A stretch of DNA of 64,000 bases from JANQRZ01 sp965215165 (GCA_965215165.1 CBDCCX010000006.1:2790001-2854000), one strand, 5' to 3'. Positions 51,350 to 59,225 are shown, numbered from the stretch's first letter. A program made the numbers and translations. The notes: generated by a model not told the origin, from the sequence alone.

Positions 51350-52403
51350 GGAGTTCAGGGTTGGGCCATACCGCGTCCAGGAGGGCGACGATCCGGGCCG
51401 GCTCGCGGAGCAGGTCGGGCGCGGCGAGGAGCCGGTACGGGGTGGCTTGGGCGATGAGGCTTTTCAGCACGCCGAGGTGCTCCGGGGTCCAGGCGGCGTC
51501 GAGGGTGACGAGGGCGCTCTGGGCGACGAGCCGGAGCAGGGCCTCGGCGTGGCGCAGCGGGACGAGCCGGCTCTCGGCGGCCCCGACGAGCTCGGGGAAA
51601 ATAAGCAGGCGCGGCACGCACCGATCCACCGCCTGGCCGGGGTAGAGGGCATCGAGCGCGACGCAGCGCTTGTCTACGTCCGTCAACTGCGCGCTCCAGT
51701 GGTCGGCGATCTCGGGGAAGCGCTCGGCCGCGTCCGGGTCCATCCCGAAGTGCCGGCGGAAGGCGACGGCCTCCACCGTGGCTTCTACCGTGTCGCTGCG
51801 CGCGCGGAGCAGGACCGAGTCGTCCGAGAGGTAGTCCCACTTTTGCCGGACGAGGTGGTAGGCCGTGGTCGACTTGCCGGAGTCGCTCTCGGCGGCGAAG
51901 AGCACGCCCTCGCCGTCCCGGGCGAGGGCGGCGGCGTGGAGCGGGAAGAAGCCGTGCGGGCGGAGCAGCAAGAAAAGGCCGAGCACCACGTCGGCGAGCA
52001 ACTCCGAGCGGAGCGCCCCGTCGTCTCGCACCACCACGCCGCCCGTCGCCTGCCCCGTTACCGGATTTACCTCCACGAGCGCGGCCTCGCTGCGGAGCAG
52101 AAACGCCTCGCCGGCGCGCCAGACCCCGACGTGCCGGCCGTAGTCGGTGACGTGCTGCGCGTCATCGGGCAGGTCCGGCAGGCGCTCCCATGCATCAAGG
52201 TGGAGCAACGCGTCGGGGGGACCCGGAGACGACGCCGTGGGCAGCCCGAAGTAGGCCACGATCTCGGCGAGCACCGCCCCGAGGCGCGCCTCCTCCGCCC
52301 GCAGGCGGACGCGGACGGGAGGGACGTCGATATCGAGCACCGTCGGCACGGGCGTCTCTGGGGAGAGGGGGGAGGCGGGCGGGGAAAATAAGCGTGGGCA
52401 CAC
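51342..52403 (-). CDS. HPr kinase-like protein of RiPP cluster
   Basis: 353 aa; GTG 52349 (PTVLDIDVPPVRVRL) is a possible later start. The C-terminal part shows the HPr kinase/PEPCK-type P-loop: HAAALARDGEGVLFAAESDS, then GKSTTAYHLV at about residue 172, with a following DYLSDDSVLLR that supplies the catalytic acidic residues. Such kinases occur in lasso and related RiPP clusters, where they phosphorylate a C-terminal Ser of the precursor (paeninodin type). The precursor here has Ser35 as its penultimate residue. The N-terminal 130 residues are cluster-type specific and unassigned. Confidence 0.85.
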   Translation of the reverse strand: MCPRLFSPPASPLSPETPVPTVLDIDVPPVRVRLRAEEARLGAVLAEIVAYFGLPTASSPGPPDALLHLDAWERLPDLPDDAQHVTDYGRHVGVWRAGEAFLLRSEAALVEVNPVTGQATGGVVVRDDGALRSELLADVVLGLFLLLRPHGFFPLHAAALARDGEGVLFAAESDSGKSTTAYHLVRQKWDYLSDDSVLLRARSDTVEATVEAVAFRRHFGMDPDAAERFPEIADHWSAQLTDVDKRCVALDALYPGQAVDRCVPRLLIFPELVGAAESRLVPLRHAEALLRLVAQSALVTLDAAWTPEHLGVLKSLIAQATPYRLLAAPDLLREPARIVALLDAVWPNPELHG

Positions 52404-52440
52404 GACCGGAACGGCGTGTGCCCACAGCGAGCAGTGATCT

Positions 52441-52551
52441 CTAGAACGAAAAGCCGGTCAGCTCAGGCAGCTTCTCGTGCCGCTCCAGCGTCGGCGCGAC
52501 GAACGGCTTGCGCGGCGTTTCGGTGCGGACTTCGGGTGTGGGTCGGTTCAT
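52441..52551 (-). CDS. Putative RiPP precursor with lasso-type leader and minimal core
   Basis: 36 aa, start MNRPTPEVRTETPRK, followed by PFVAPTLERHEKLPELTGFSF. Aligned to the lasso leader motif YxxPxLxxxGxxxxxTx: F17 (Y), P20, L22, E26 (for G) and T32 all fall at the right spacing. Only G33-F34-S35-F36 follow T32, so cleavage two residues after T32 would leave about three residues. A CGAGG-like ribosome site lies 8 nt before ATG. It sits between the B2 and kinase genes, overlapping the B2 3' end in another frame. It was too short for routine ORF calling. Confidence 0.78.
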   Translation of the reverse strand: MNRPTPEVRTETPRKPFVAPTLERHEKLPELTGFSF

Positions 52552-52984
52552 GGCGTAGCCTCGGTTGGGTTGATGGGTAGGTAAACGTGGCGGAGTAGTG
52601 GGCGCGCGGGTCCTGGGCCTCGGCGAAAGGAGCGCCGTCCAGCTCGATCCAAGCGTGTCCAGCCAGGCGGTCGTCGTCGCGCCGGATGCCGAAGCGGAGC
52701 TGGGCGGGCCGTCCCCAGCGCGTCAGGAAGTGAAAGAGAACGAGCGAGCGGGGGTAGCAGAAGTCGTGCTGGTAGAGCCGGAGCAGCAGGGCCTGCGTGA
52801 GCCGGACCAGGCGGTCTGCCTCGGCGGCATCGCGCACTCGGCGCGAGCCACGGCCGGAGCCGTCGAGCAGCCGCGCCAGCCTCGGCAGCGGGAGCCGGCG
52901 TCCGCCCAGCGCCACGACGGCCAGCACGCCCGCGATGCGGGGGAGCCAGCGCACATCGCGGAGCCGAAGGGAGGAAGCCGTCAC
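52463..52984 (-). CDS. Lasso-type B2 transglutaminase-like protease
   Basis: 173 aa. After an N-terminal hydrophobic stretch (PRIAGVLAVVALGG), the transglutaminase core has Cys in FCYPRSLVLFHFL (about residue 76), GRPAQLRFGIRRDDD, and His/Asp in AGHAWIELDGAPF (about 110-122). This is the McjB C-terminal (B2) leader-peptidase fold with an intact Cys-His-Asp triad. The last about 30 residues overlap the precursor gene in another frame and look uninformative, so the effective protein may end near THTRSP. First gene of a four-gene minus-strand operon. Confidence 0.85.
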   Translation of the reverse strand: MTASSLRLRDVRWLPRIAGVLAVVALGGRRLPLPRLARLLDGSGRGSRRVRDAAEADRLVRLTQALLLRLYQHDFCYPRSLVLFHFLTRWGRPAQLRFGIRRDDDRLAGHAWIELDGAPFAEAQDPRAHYSATFTYPSTQPRLRHEPTHTRSPHRNAAQAVRRADAGAAREAA

Positions 52985-53279
52985 GGAGGAGGAGGAGAGG
53001 GAGCCGAGTCAGTTGGGCGACAGAGCAAAGGACCAGACTCTTCTTACCGAAATGCGTACAAGGCCCCGGAATAGGACGGGGCCGTACCAGGATCGCGGCT
53101 TATTTGCGGACAGAGCGGCAGAGTCGGTCCCGGGTCGCCGTCTGCGACGGGTCCTCAGCGCCAACGTCGGGGTTGCGAACATCCGCACAGAGTGCAGGAA
53201 AGCCGTCGTGTCTGCTTTGCTGGAGGGCTGGGAAGTAGACTTCAGCCGTTCAACGGACAGCGCTCAACCCACATCAGCC
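52985..53279. other. Divergent gap between RiPP-like operon and CRISPR-Cas locus
   Basis: No gene is seen. A hairpin GTACAAGGCCCCG...CGGGGCCGTAC spans 53057-53087. Promoters for both the minus-strand RiPP-like operon and the plus-strand cas locus should lie here. Confidence 0.5.
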
Positions 53280-54038
53280 GTGACACTTCACGAGTGTGTC
53301 GGTCATTCGGCCGACCCTCCAGAGCAGCCTAATACCCAATCGCTCCACGACCACGCGAAGAACGTGGCTGAGTTGGCTGCGGGGTTCGCCGCGCCCTTCG
53401 GGGGCGCAGCGTGCGCGCGGTGGCTCGGCTGGTGGCATGATGCCGGGAAGGCACACGAGAGCGTGCAGGTGTATCTCCGTGGCGAAACCGACGCCAAGCG
53501 AGGCCCGAACCGTTCCAGCGTTGGGATGCTGCACGCGCTGGGTGTGGTCCAGCTTACGTTTTCCCGCTCGCTCGACCCTGTCGTGCCGCAGGACGTGTCG
53601 ATCACGCGCGTGGCCGTGACGAAGGAGGAGGACGCCAAGTACGTCACCGGCGACGACGGCGAGACCTCCGGCAAAGAGACCGAGATGGGCCGCAAGGCGA
53701 TGATCCCCTACGGCCTCTACCGCGGCCACGGCTTCGTCAACCCGATGCTCGCCGCCGATACCGGCTTCGACGGCGACGACCTCGCGCTCTTCTGGCGCGC
53801 GCTCCAGCAAGGCTTCGAGCTCGACCGCTCGGCCTCGCGCGGGCTGATGGCGCTACGCGGCCTCTACGTCTTCTCCCACGACGACCGGCTCGGCAACGCA
53901 CCCGCGCACACCCTCTTCGAGCGGGTCTCGGTCGAGCGCACGAACGGCGAGGTGCCGCACCGCTTCGCCGACTACGACGTGAAGGCAGGCGAGGACGATC
54001 TGCCGGACGGCGTCACGCTCACGAAAGTCGTGGGCTGA
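53280..54038 (+). CDS. Cas3 HD-Cas7 (Csd2) chimera of a type I-C locus
   Basis: 252 aa from GTG 53280. Residues 1-88 match the amino end of type I-C Cas3: VGHSADPP, SLHDHAKNVAELAAGFAAPF, WWHDAGKAHESVQVYL. Residues 90-252 match the C-terminal two thirds of Cas7/Csd2: VQLTFSRSLDPVVPQ, SITRVAVTKEEDAKY, PYGLYRGHGFVNPMLA, SRGLMALRGLYVF, LGNAPAHTLFERV and the natural end GVTLTKVVG. The joint is near 53541-53549. The later Cas3 DHS metal motif reads NRSS, so the HD site looks broken. The Cas3 helicase, Cas5c and Cas8c are missing. It is probably a deletion fusion with no interference function. Confidence 0.85.
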   Translation: MTLHECVGHSADPPEQPNTQSLHDHAKNVAELAAGFAAPFGGAACARWLGWWHDAGKAHESVQVYLRGETDAKRGPNRSSVGMLHALGVVQLTFSRSLDPVVPQDVSITRVAVTKEEDAKYVTGDDGETSGKETEMGRKAMIPYGLYRGHGFVNPMLAADTGFDGDDLALFWRALQQGFELDRSASRGLMALRGLYVFSHDDRLGNAPAHTLFERVSVERTNGEVPHRFADYDVKAGEDDLPDGVTLTKVVG

Positions 54039-54050
54039 GCCGTGGCGACC

Positions 54051-54494
54051 TCACACGACCTCGCTGAGTTGGATCACCTCAATGCCGGCCGCGGCGTGGA
54101 GGCGGGTGTCATTCGTGAGCAGCACGGCACAGCCGTGGAGCCGGGCACTCGCGGCGTGGATCGCGTCGGGCAGCTTGAGCGTCGGGAGCGCGGCGCGCAA
54201 CTGTGCGGCTTCGATAAGCACGGTGCGCGAGACCGGCACGACCGTCAGGCCACCCTGCGGACGGAGGCGACGGAAGTAGAGCTCAGCCAGGTCCGCTCTG
54301 CCTTCCCGGAAAGGTCGGACGAGGACCTCGGCGAGGGTGAGTTCGCTCGTGACCGCCGGGAGCGCTTTGCGTGCGGCTGCTCCGAACAGGTGCTGGAGAG
54401 GAGCGGCGAAGTCGGCGTGCCCCTCGAACGCATAGATGAACACGTTCGCGTCGAGGTACGTCGTCCGGCCGTCGAGTGTCTCGATCAGTCCCAT
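54051..54494 (-). CDS. vapC: VapC-type PIN-domain toxin
   Basis: 147 aa PIN domain with the acidic quartet: Asp in YLDANVFIYAF (15), Glu in TSELTLAEV (about 52), Asp in LPDAIHAASA (about 112) and Asp in LLTNDTRL (about 130). This is the RNase fold of VapC toxins. The start overlaps the antitoxin gene by 10 bp. The pair is inserted between the Cas7 part and cas4, on the opposite strand to the cas genes. Confidence 0.92.
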   Translation of the reverse strand: MGLIETLDGRTTYLDANVFIYAFEGHADFAAPLQHLFGAAARKALPAVTSELTLAEVLVRPFREGRADLAELYFRRLRPQGGLTVVPVSRTVLIEAAQLRAALPTLKLPDAIHAASARLHGCAVLLTNDTRLHAAAGIEVIQLSEVV

Positions 54495-54790
54495 TCGTCG
54501 CGGAGGGCGCGGATGTACGCGTCTATCTCCTCCGGGGTCTTGAACAGTCCGGGCGCGCTCCCGACGATCTCGGAGAGCGGAAGCGGGGGGAGCGACTCTA
54601 GCTCGGCAGCGGTGGGAAAGTCGTCGAGCGAAGGCAAAGCCGGGGAGGCGTCCGGCGGTGCGCCATCGCCGGAAACCTCGGGGAGCAGGATGATGATCTC
54701 GGCGTCGGTGCCCGCGGGGAGAGCATCGTCCTGGAGCTCGATGCGGCCGCCGGGCTGGATGCGGACGCGCTTGCGGAGGGCCTGGGGCAT
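54485..54790 (-). CDS. VapB-like antitoxin
   Basis: 101 aa from ATG 54790 (MPQALRKRVRIQPGGRIELQ). The N-terminal VRIQPGGRIELQ is an AbrB/MazE-type swapped-hairpin DNA-binding start, as in many VapB proteins. The C-terminal half (DDFPTAAELESLPPLPLSEI, and the final DAYIRALRDEWD) is acidic with a typical toxin-wrapping tail. Its start faces the cas4 start with about 15 bp between them, so the two promoters are close or overlapping. Confidence 0.82.
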   Translation of the reverse strand: MPQALRKRVRIQPGGRIELQDDALPAGTDAEIIILLPEVSGDGAPPDASPALPSLDDFPTAAELESLPPLPLSEIVGSAPGLFKTPEEIDAYIRALRDEWD

Positions 54791-54805
54791 GATCGGAGTC
54801 GGAGG

Positions 54806-55468
54806 GTGTGGGTCGTGAACGGTGCCGCTGACCATCGGATCCGGCGCGGCGGCTGGCGCGACGCGGAGATCGTCCCGCTCTCGGCGCTCCAGCACTACGC
54901 CTACTGCCCTCGGCAGTGCGCGCTCATCCACGTCGAGCAGGTCTGGGACGAGAACATCTACACCCTCCGTGGGCGGCGGGCGCACGAGCGCGTGGACGCC
55001 CCGAAGGGGATGACGCGCGCCGGGCGGGGCACCGAGCTTGCCCTCCCGCTCTTCTCCGACGCGCTCGGACTGGCGGGCCGCGCCGACGCCGTCGAGTTCG
55101 GGCCGGACGGGACGCCGTTTCCCGTCGAGCACAAAGTCGGCGGGCGGAAGAAGCCGCCGCTTGCTCGCCGGGCCGACGAGGTGCAGCTCTGCGCGCAGGC
55201 GCTCTGCCTGGAGGAGATGTTCGAGCGCGACGTGCCGACCGGCGCGCTCTACTACCGCAAGAGCCGACGCCGCCACGAGGTCGCCTTTTCGAGCGCGCTG
55301 CGGACGGAGACGCGGGAGATCGTGGGCAAGGTCCGGGCGCTGCTCCGGGCGCGGCGGCTCCCGCCTCCCGTGGCCGATGCTCGGTGCCCGCGCTGCTCGC
55401 TCATCGAGACCTGCATGCCCTACGTCGTCGAACGCCTCTCCGACGACGACCCCGAGGAAGACCTATGA
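54806..55468 (+). CDS. cas4: CRISPR-associated exonuclease Cas4
   Basis: 220 aa from GTG 54806; GTG 54815 is an alternative. Fe-S cysteines: C34 and C38 in YAYCPRQCAL at the N-terminus and CPRCSLIETC near residue 194. RecB-like nuclease motifs: His in RRAHERV, Asp in GRADAVEF, and Glu-Lys in PVEHKVGG. In type I-C it trims prespacers and selects PAM with Cas1-Cas2. The stop overlaps cas1 by four bases (ATGA), so translation is coupled. The start sits 15 bp from the divergent vapB. Confidence 0.95.
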   Translation: MWVVNGAADHRIRRGGWRDAEIVPLSALQHYAYCPRQCALIHVEQVWDENIYTLRGRRAHERVDAPKGMTRAGRGTELALPLFSDALGLAGRADAVEFGPDGTPFPVEHKVGGRKKPPLARRADEVQLCAQALCLEEMFERDVPTGALYYRKSRRRHEVAFSSALRTETREIVGKVRALLRARRLPPPVADARCPRCSLIETCMPYVVERLSDDDPEEDL

Positions 55469-56502
55469 CGACCCAGCTCCTCAACACGCTCTTCGTGCAG
55501 ACGCAGGGAGCCTACCTCCGCCTCGACAACGAAACGCTCCGGGTCGAGACGCGGGACGAGGACGGCGAGAAGCAGAAGCCGTTTCGGATTCCGCTGCACC
55601 ACCTCGGCGGGGTCGTGGTGTTCGGCAACGTGCTGCTGAGTCCGTACCTGATCGGGCAGTGCGCGCGCGACGGGCGCGAGGTCGTGTGGTGCTCACGCAG
55701 CGGGCGGTTCCGGGGGCGCTTGGCGGGGCCAGTCTCGGGGAATGTGCTGCTGCGGCGCGCCCAACATACCGCCCTCTCCGACGAGGCGGCGACGCTGGAG
55801 CTGGCCCGGCAGTTCGTGCTCGGCAAGGTGCGCGGAGCGCGGACGGTGCTCAGGCGCGCGCTCCGCGAAGATACCGGCGACGCGGCGGCGCTCGGGGCGG
55901 CGGTCGCGGCGCACGACGAGGCGGTCCACCGGATTCGCGGGGCCGACTCGGTCGAGACCGTGCGGGGCGAGGAGGGGCAGGCGGCGGCGGTCTACTTCGC
56001 GGTATTCAACCACCTCATCGGGTCGGTGGACTTCCGCTTCGACGGGCGCAACCGCCGGCCCCCGCGCGACCCGGTCAACGCGCTCCTCTCGTTCGTCTAC
56101 ACGCTCGTGCGCGGCGACTGCACGGCGGCGCTCGAAAGCGTCGGGCTGGACCCGCAGGTGGGGTATCTCCACGTCCTCCGCCCCGGCCGGCCGGCGCTCG
56201 CGCTCGACCTGATGGAGGAGTTCCGGGCGTGGTGGGCGGACCGGCTCGTGCTGACCCTCATCAACCGACGGCAGGTCGGGCTCCAGCACTTCGAGGCGCG
56301 GCCCGGCGGCGCGGTCTACCTCAGCGAGACCGGGCGCAAGGAGGTGCTGACGGCCTATCAGAAGCGGAAGCAGGAGACCGTCCGCCACCGGCTCTTCAAA
56401 GAGGCCGTGCCGGTCGGATTGCTGCCGTTCGTGCAGGCCCGCCTGCTCGCCCGCCACCTCCGCGGCGACCTCGACGCCTACCCGCCCTTCCGCGCCCGCT
56501 GA
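55465..56502 (+). CDS. cas1: CRISPR-associated endonuclease Cas1 (type I-C)
   Basis: 345 aa from ATG 55465 (MTTQLLNTLFVQTQGAYLRL), overlapping the cas4 stop. The Cas1 active-site motifs are visible: Glu in VRGEEGQAAAVYF, His in GYLHVLRPGRPAL, and Asp in ALALDLMEEFR. Length fits the I-C subtype. It integrates new spacers at the leader end. No loss of active residues is seen, so the adaptation machinery should be competent. Confidence 0.97.
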   Translation: MTTQLLNTLFVQTQGAYLRLDNETLRVETRDEDGEKQKPFRIPLHHLGGVVVFGNVLLSPYLIGQCARDGREVVWCSRSGRFRGRLAGPVSGNVLLRRAQHTALSDEAATLELARQFVLGKVRGARTVLRRALREDTGDAAALGAAVAAHDEAVHRIRGADSVETVRGEEGQAAAVYFAVFNHLIGSVDFRFDGRNRRPPRDPVNALLSFVYTLVRGDCTAALESVGLDPQVGYLHVLRPGRPALALDLMEEFRAWWADRLVLTLINRRQVGLQHFEARPGGAVYLSETGRKEVLTAYQKRKQETVRHRLFKEAVPVGLLPFVQARLLARHLRGDLDAYPPFRAR

Positions 56503-56513
56503 CTCTCGCTCGT

Positions 56514-56813
56514 ATGAAACGGATCGACCTGCTCGTCACCTACGACGTGGACACCACGACGAAGGCCGGCCGGAAGCGGCTCCGGCGCGTGGCGAAGCTG
56601 TGCGAGGCGTTCGGGCAGCGGGTGCAGTTCTCCGTATTCGCCTGCAGCGTGACGCGGGCGCAGCTAGAGGAGATGGAGGCGCGGCTCGTGGGGGAGATGA
56701 ACCAGGAGCAGGACAGCCTTCACATCTACGTGCTGCACGGCGGGCGGGAGCGCTCGCTCCGGTCGCACGGCCGGGACCCGTACCGGGACTTCGACGAGCC
56801 GCTGATCCTGTGA
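56514..56813 (+). CDS. cas2: CRISPR-associated protein Cas2
   Basis: 99 aa from ATG 56514 (MKRIDLLVTYDVDTTTKAGR). DLLVTYDVD provides the conserved Asp, with RVAKLCEAFGQRVQFSVFAC following in the ferredoxin-like fold. It is the structural partner of Cas1 in spacer integration. It follows cas1 by 11 bp. The CRISPR leader begins directly downstream, a standard order for I-C. Confidence 0.96.
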   Translation: MKRIDLLVTYDVDTTTKAGRKRLRRVAKLCEAFGQRVQFSVFACSVTRAQLEEMEARLVGEMNQEQDSLHIYVLHGGRERSLRSHGRDPYRDFDEPLIL

Positions 56814-56982
56814 GGGGCCGGTCGTTGGGCGCTGCGCGAACCTAGAGTGAGCGGGGGAAGACCGGGGGGTTCGCGCAGGTCTGCTGTTCTTTGAGAGATT
56901 AGGATGGGCTCGGGAGGGTGGGAAGCTGGTGGGCAGCGAGCGTCGGTGGCGCAGGATCGGGGATAGCGCGTAGTTTGTCGCG
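56814..56982 (+). promoter_or_regulatory. CRISPR leader
   Basis: 169 bp between cas2 and the first repeat, with no ORF. It holds TTCTTTGAGAGATTAGGATG, less GC-rich than the surroundings. Array polarity (degenerate repeat at the far end, cas genes on this side) makes this the leader with the array promoter. Confidence 0.75.
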
Positions 56983-58141
56983 GTAGCAGCCGTCCTCCGG
57001 GGCGGCTGAGGATTGAAACTAAGCGGCGGGGGCCGTACTTTCGGGCTGCCAGCAGGTAGCAGCCGTCCTCCGGGGCGGCTGAGGATTGAAACATGGTCGG
57101 ACAGTAGTTGAGCCGTGCCCCGTCCAGTAGCAGCCGTCCTCCGGGGCGGCTGAGGATTGAAACCTGGGCACCACGAACGGTGCCAACGGCGGACGCATCG
57201 AGGGTAGCAGCCGTCCTCCGGGGCGGCTGAGGATTGAAACGGGTGCGGCATAACCCGGCTGCTGCACGCCGACCGTGGGGTAGCAGCCGTCCTCCGGGGC
57301 GGCTGAGGATTGAAACGTCCTTGAGCGTCGGCCCGGCAATCGCTGCCTCGGGTAGCAGCCGGCCTCCGGGGCGGCTGAGGATTGAAACAGGCACACCATT
57401 CGGGTGACCGACACCGAAGCCGGGAGTAGCAGCCGTCCTCCGGGGCGGCTGAGGATTGAAACATCGTCGGACAGTAGTTGAGCCGCGCCCCGTCCAGGGT
57501 AGCAGCCGTCCTCCGGGGCGGCTGAGGATTGAAACGTGAGGTCCACCGGCGGCAGGTTGTGCGCGGCGTTGGTAGCAGCCGTCCTCCGGGGCGGCTGAGG
57601 ATTGAAACGCCCTCGGTGCCCACTCGGCTGACGATCAGTCAGCGAGTAGCAGCCGTCCTCCGGGGCGGCTGAGGATTGAAACCCTCGCCTTCGGCGTCAC
57701 TCCAGCGGCGTAACGAAAGTAGCAGCCGTCCTCCGGGGCGGCTGAGGATTGAAACTGGCACGGCGGCTCGTCATGCCGGCACCTCAGGTAGCAGCCGTCC
57801 TCCGGGGCGGCTGAGGATTGAAACCCCGAGGCCCACCTCGCAGCGCTACGCGCCCGCTCGGGTGGTCCGGCGACCGAGCGGGCCGTGGTGTGCCGGGTAG
57901 CAGCCGTCCTCCGGGGCGGCTGAGGATTGAAACACCGTGCCCGCTGGGAAGCCGACTGGGTTAAAAAGTAGCAGCCGTCCTCCGGGGCGGCTGAGGATTG
58001 AAACGAGGGCATCGCCATCTACAACGCCCTCGTCCGCAGCGGTAGCAGCCGTCCTCCGGGACGGCTGAGGATTGAAACACCGTCGTCCCACGAGGCGCGG
58101 ACCGGGGTGAGCGTAGCAGCCGTCCTCTGGGGCGGCTGAGG
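56983..58141 (+). CRISPR. CRISPR array: 15 full 37-nt repeats plus a truncated terminal repeat, 15 spacers
   Basis: The repeat begins GTAGCAGCCGTCCTCCGG and ends GGATTGAAAC, with an internal GCCGTCC/GGACGGC-like stem (one copy pairs perfectly at 58042). Repeat starts: 56983, 57056, 57127, 57204, 57280, 57352, 57426, 57499, 57572, 57646, 57719, 57788, 57897, 57968, 58042 and 58113. Spacer lengths: 36, 34, 40, 39, 35, 37, 36, 36, 37, 36, 32, 72, 34, 37, 34. Variants: T-to-G in repeat 6, G-to-A in 15. Repeat 16 has C-to-T and stops at GGCTGAGG, lacking ATTGAAAC, which marks the leader-distal end. The GAAAC end fits type I-C. Confidence 0.98.
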
Positions 58142-58167
58142 CAGACCCGTGGTCATGGAGGGGTGCC

Positions 58168-59091
58168 TCAGCGCCAGCGGCGGGCCATGAGCGAGGCGCG
58201 CGGTGGGGGCTCCGGCTCGGCCCTAGCCGGCGGGCGCGGGTCGAGGCCGTAGAGCGCCGCGAGGGTCTCGAACAGCGCCGGGTGGCGCTCGGCCAGCGCA
58301 GCGGGCCGCTCGAAGAACACCTCGGTCGCCACGGCGAAGAACTCGGCGGCGTTCGTGGCGGCGTAGCGGCGCAGGACGGACTCGCCCCGCCGGATGCGCG
58401 CCGTCTCGCGCCGCACCAGCTCCGTCCACGCGGCCGTCGAGCCGGCGTCGAGCAGCGAGGGCACCCCGTCGGCCGTGAGGTTGTCGAAGTCGAACAGGTG
58501 GGCCAGCTCGTGGAGGACCACGTTCGAGCCGTCGGCGCGCGCCCAGCCTCGGCGGACGGCCGGGGCGGAGAGGATCACCGGCCCCTGCGGGTGCACCATG
58601 CCGTCGTACTCCGGCTCCAGCGCCGTGTAGTCTTCGCCGAAGTGGCCGGGGTAGAAGAGGAAGGTCCGGCCGAGGCGCAGCTCCCAGTCCGGCCGGCCGT
58701 GGAGCAGCAGCGCGATGCCCGTCGCCACGCCGAGGCGCAGGTCGTCCGTCACCGCGACCCCGCCGACGCCCTCGAACCGCGCCTCGGCCAGGGCGATCTG
58801 CACATCGCGCTCGAGGCGGCCCCGGTCGGCCTCGCCGAGCCAGGCGTAGAGCGGGAGGTGAGCGCGCAGCCAGGCGCGGTGGGCGTCCGCGAGGGGAGAC
58901 CGCACCGCGCGCCACCGCCGCCACGGCGAGCGCAACCCCGCCCAGAGCACGAGCGCCGCCGGCAGCAGACCGAGCCACGCCGCCTCACTCGGCACGGCCT
59001 CGGCGAGCAGCGTGACGGCCACCAGCCCGCCGCTGAGCACGAGGGCGAGCACGACGTAGAAGCCGACCGTAGACGGGCGAGCGATCCGCAT
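58168..59091 (-). CDS. mtfA: MtfA-like zinc peptidase, membrane-anchored
   Basis: 307 aa. Two N-terminal TMs (FYVVLALVLSGGLVAVTLLA and WLGLLPAALVLWAGL) precede the MtfA-type peptidase domain. It contains NVVLHELAHLFDFDN (HELAH zinc site at about 192-196), NAAEFFAVATEVFFERP with the third ligand Glu, and FLFYPGHFGEDY. Classic E. coli MtfA is soluble, so the anchor is a difference. It is a metallopeptidase; substrate unknown. It ends 27 bp from the CRISPR terminal repeat. Confidence 0.88.
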   Translation of the reverse strand: MRIARPSTVGFYVVLALVLSGGLVAVTLLAEAVPSEAAWLGLLPAALVLWAGLRSPWRRWRAVRSPLADAHRAWLRAHLPLYAWLGEADRGRLERDVQIALAEARFEGVGGVAVTDDLRLGVATGIALLLHGRPDWELRLGRTFLFYPGHFGEDYTALEPEYDGMVHPQGPVILSAPAVRRGWARADGSNVVLHELAHLFDFDNLTADGVPSLLDAGSTAAWTELVRRETARIRRGESVLRRYAATNAAEFFAVATEVFFERPAALAERHPALFETLAALYGLDPRPPARAEPEPPPRASLMARRWR

Positions 59092-59225
59092 GACAGGAGC
59101 GAGAACAGGTCAGCCCCGCAGGGGATACGCAGGGCGGTAGCGTCGCTGACCTAGGGTGTACTGACATTCACGGGTTCAGCCACTCACGAGGTCATGATTT
59201 TGTCCCAGCGAGGCGCGCGAGAAGA

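Noticed and set aside
52797..53279. Long 5' extension of the Cas3-Cas7 fusion frame back to 52797
   Set aside because: It crosses the divergent B2 gene and encodes Ser/Arg-rich residues; the conserved Cas3 start is at about 53280.
56983..57019. Considering the CRISPR repeat as a tRNA-derived or REP element
   Set aside because: Regular 37-nt spacing with unique 32-40-nt spacers and adjacent cas4-cas1-cas2 settle it as CRISPR.
57019..57623. Long ORFs across the CRISPR array encoding repeated phrases such as ILSRPGGRLLP
   Set aside because: They are the translation of the 37-nt repeats in different frames; they have no start signal and no homology expected.
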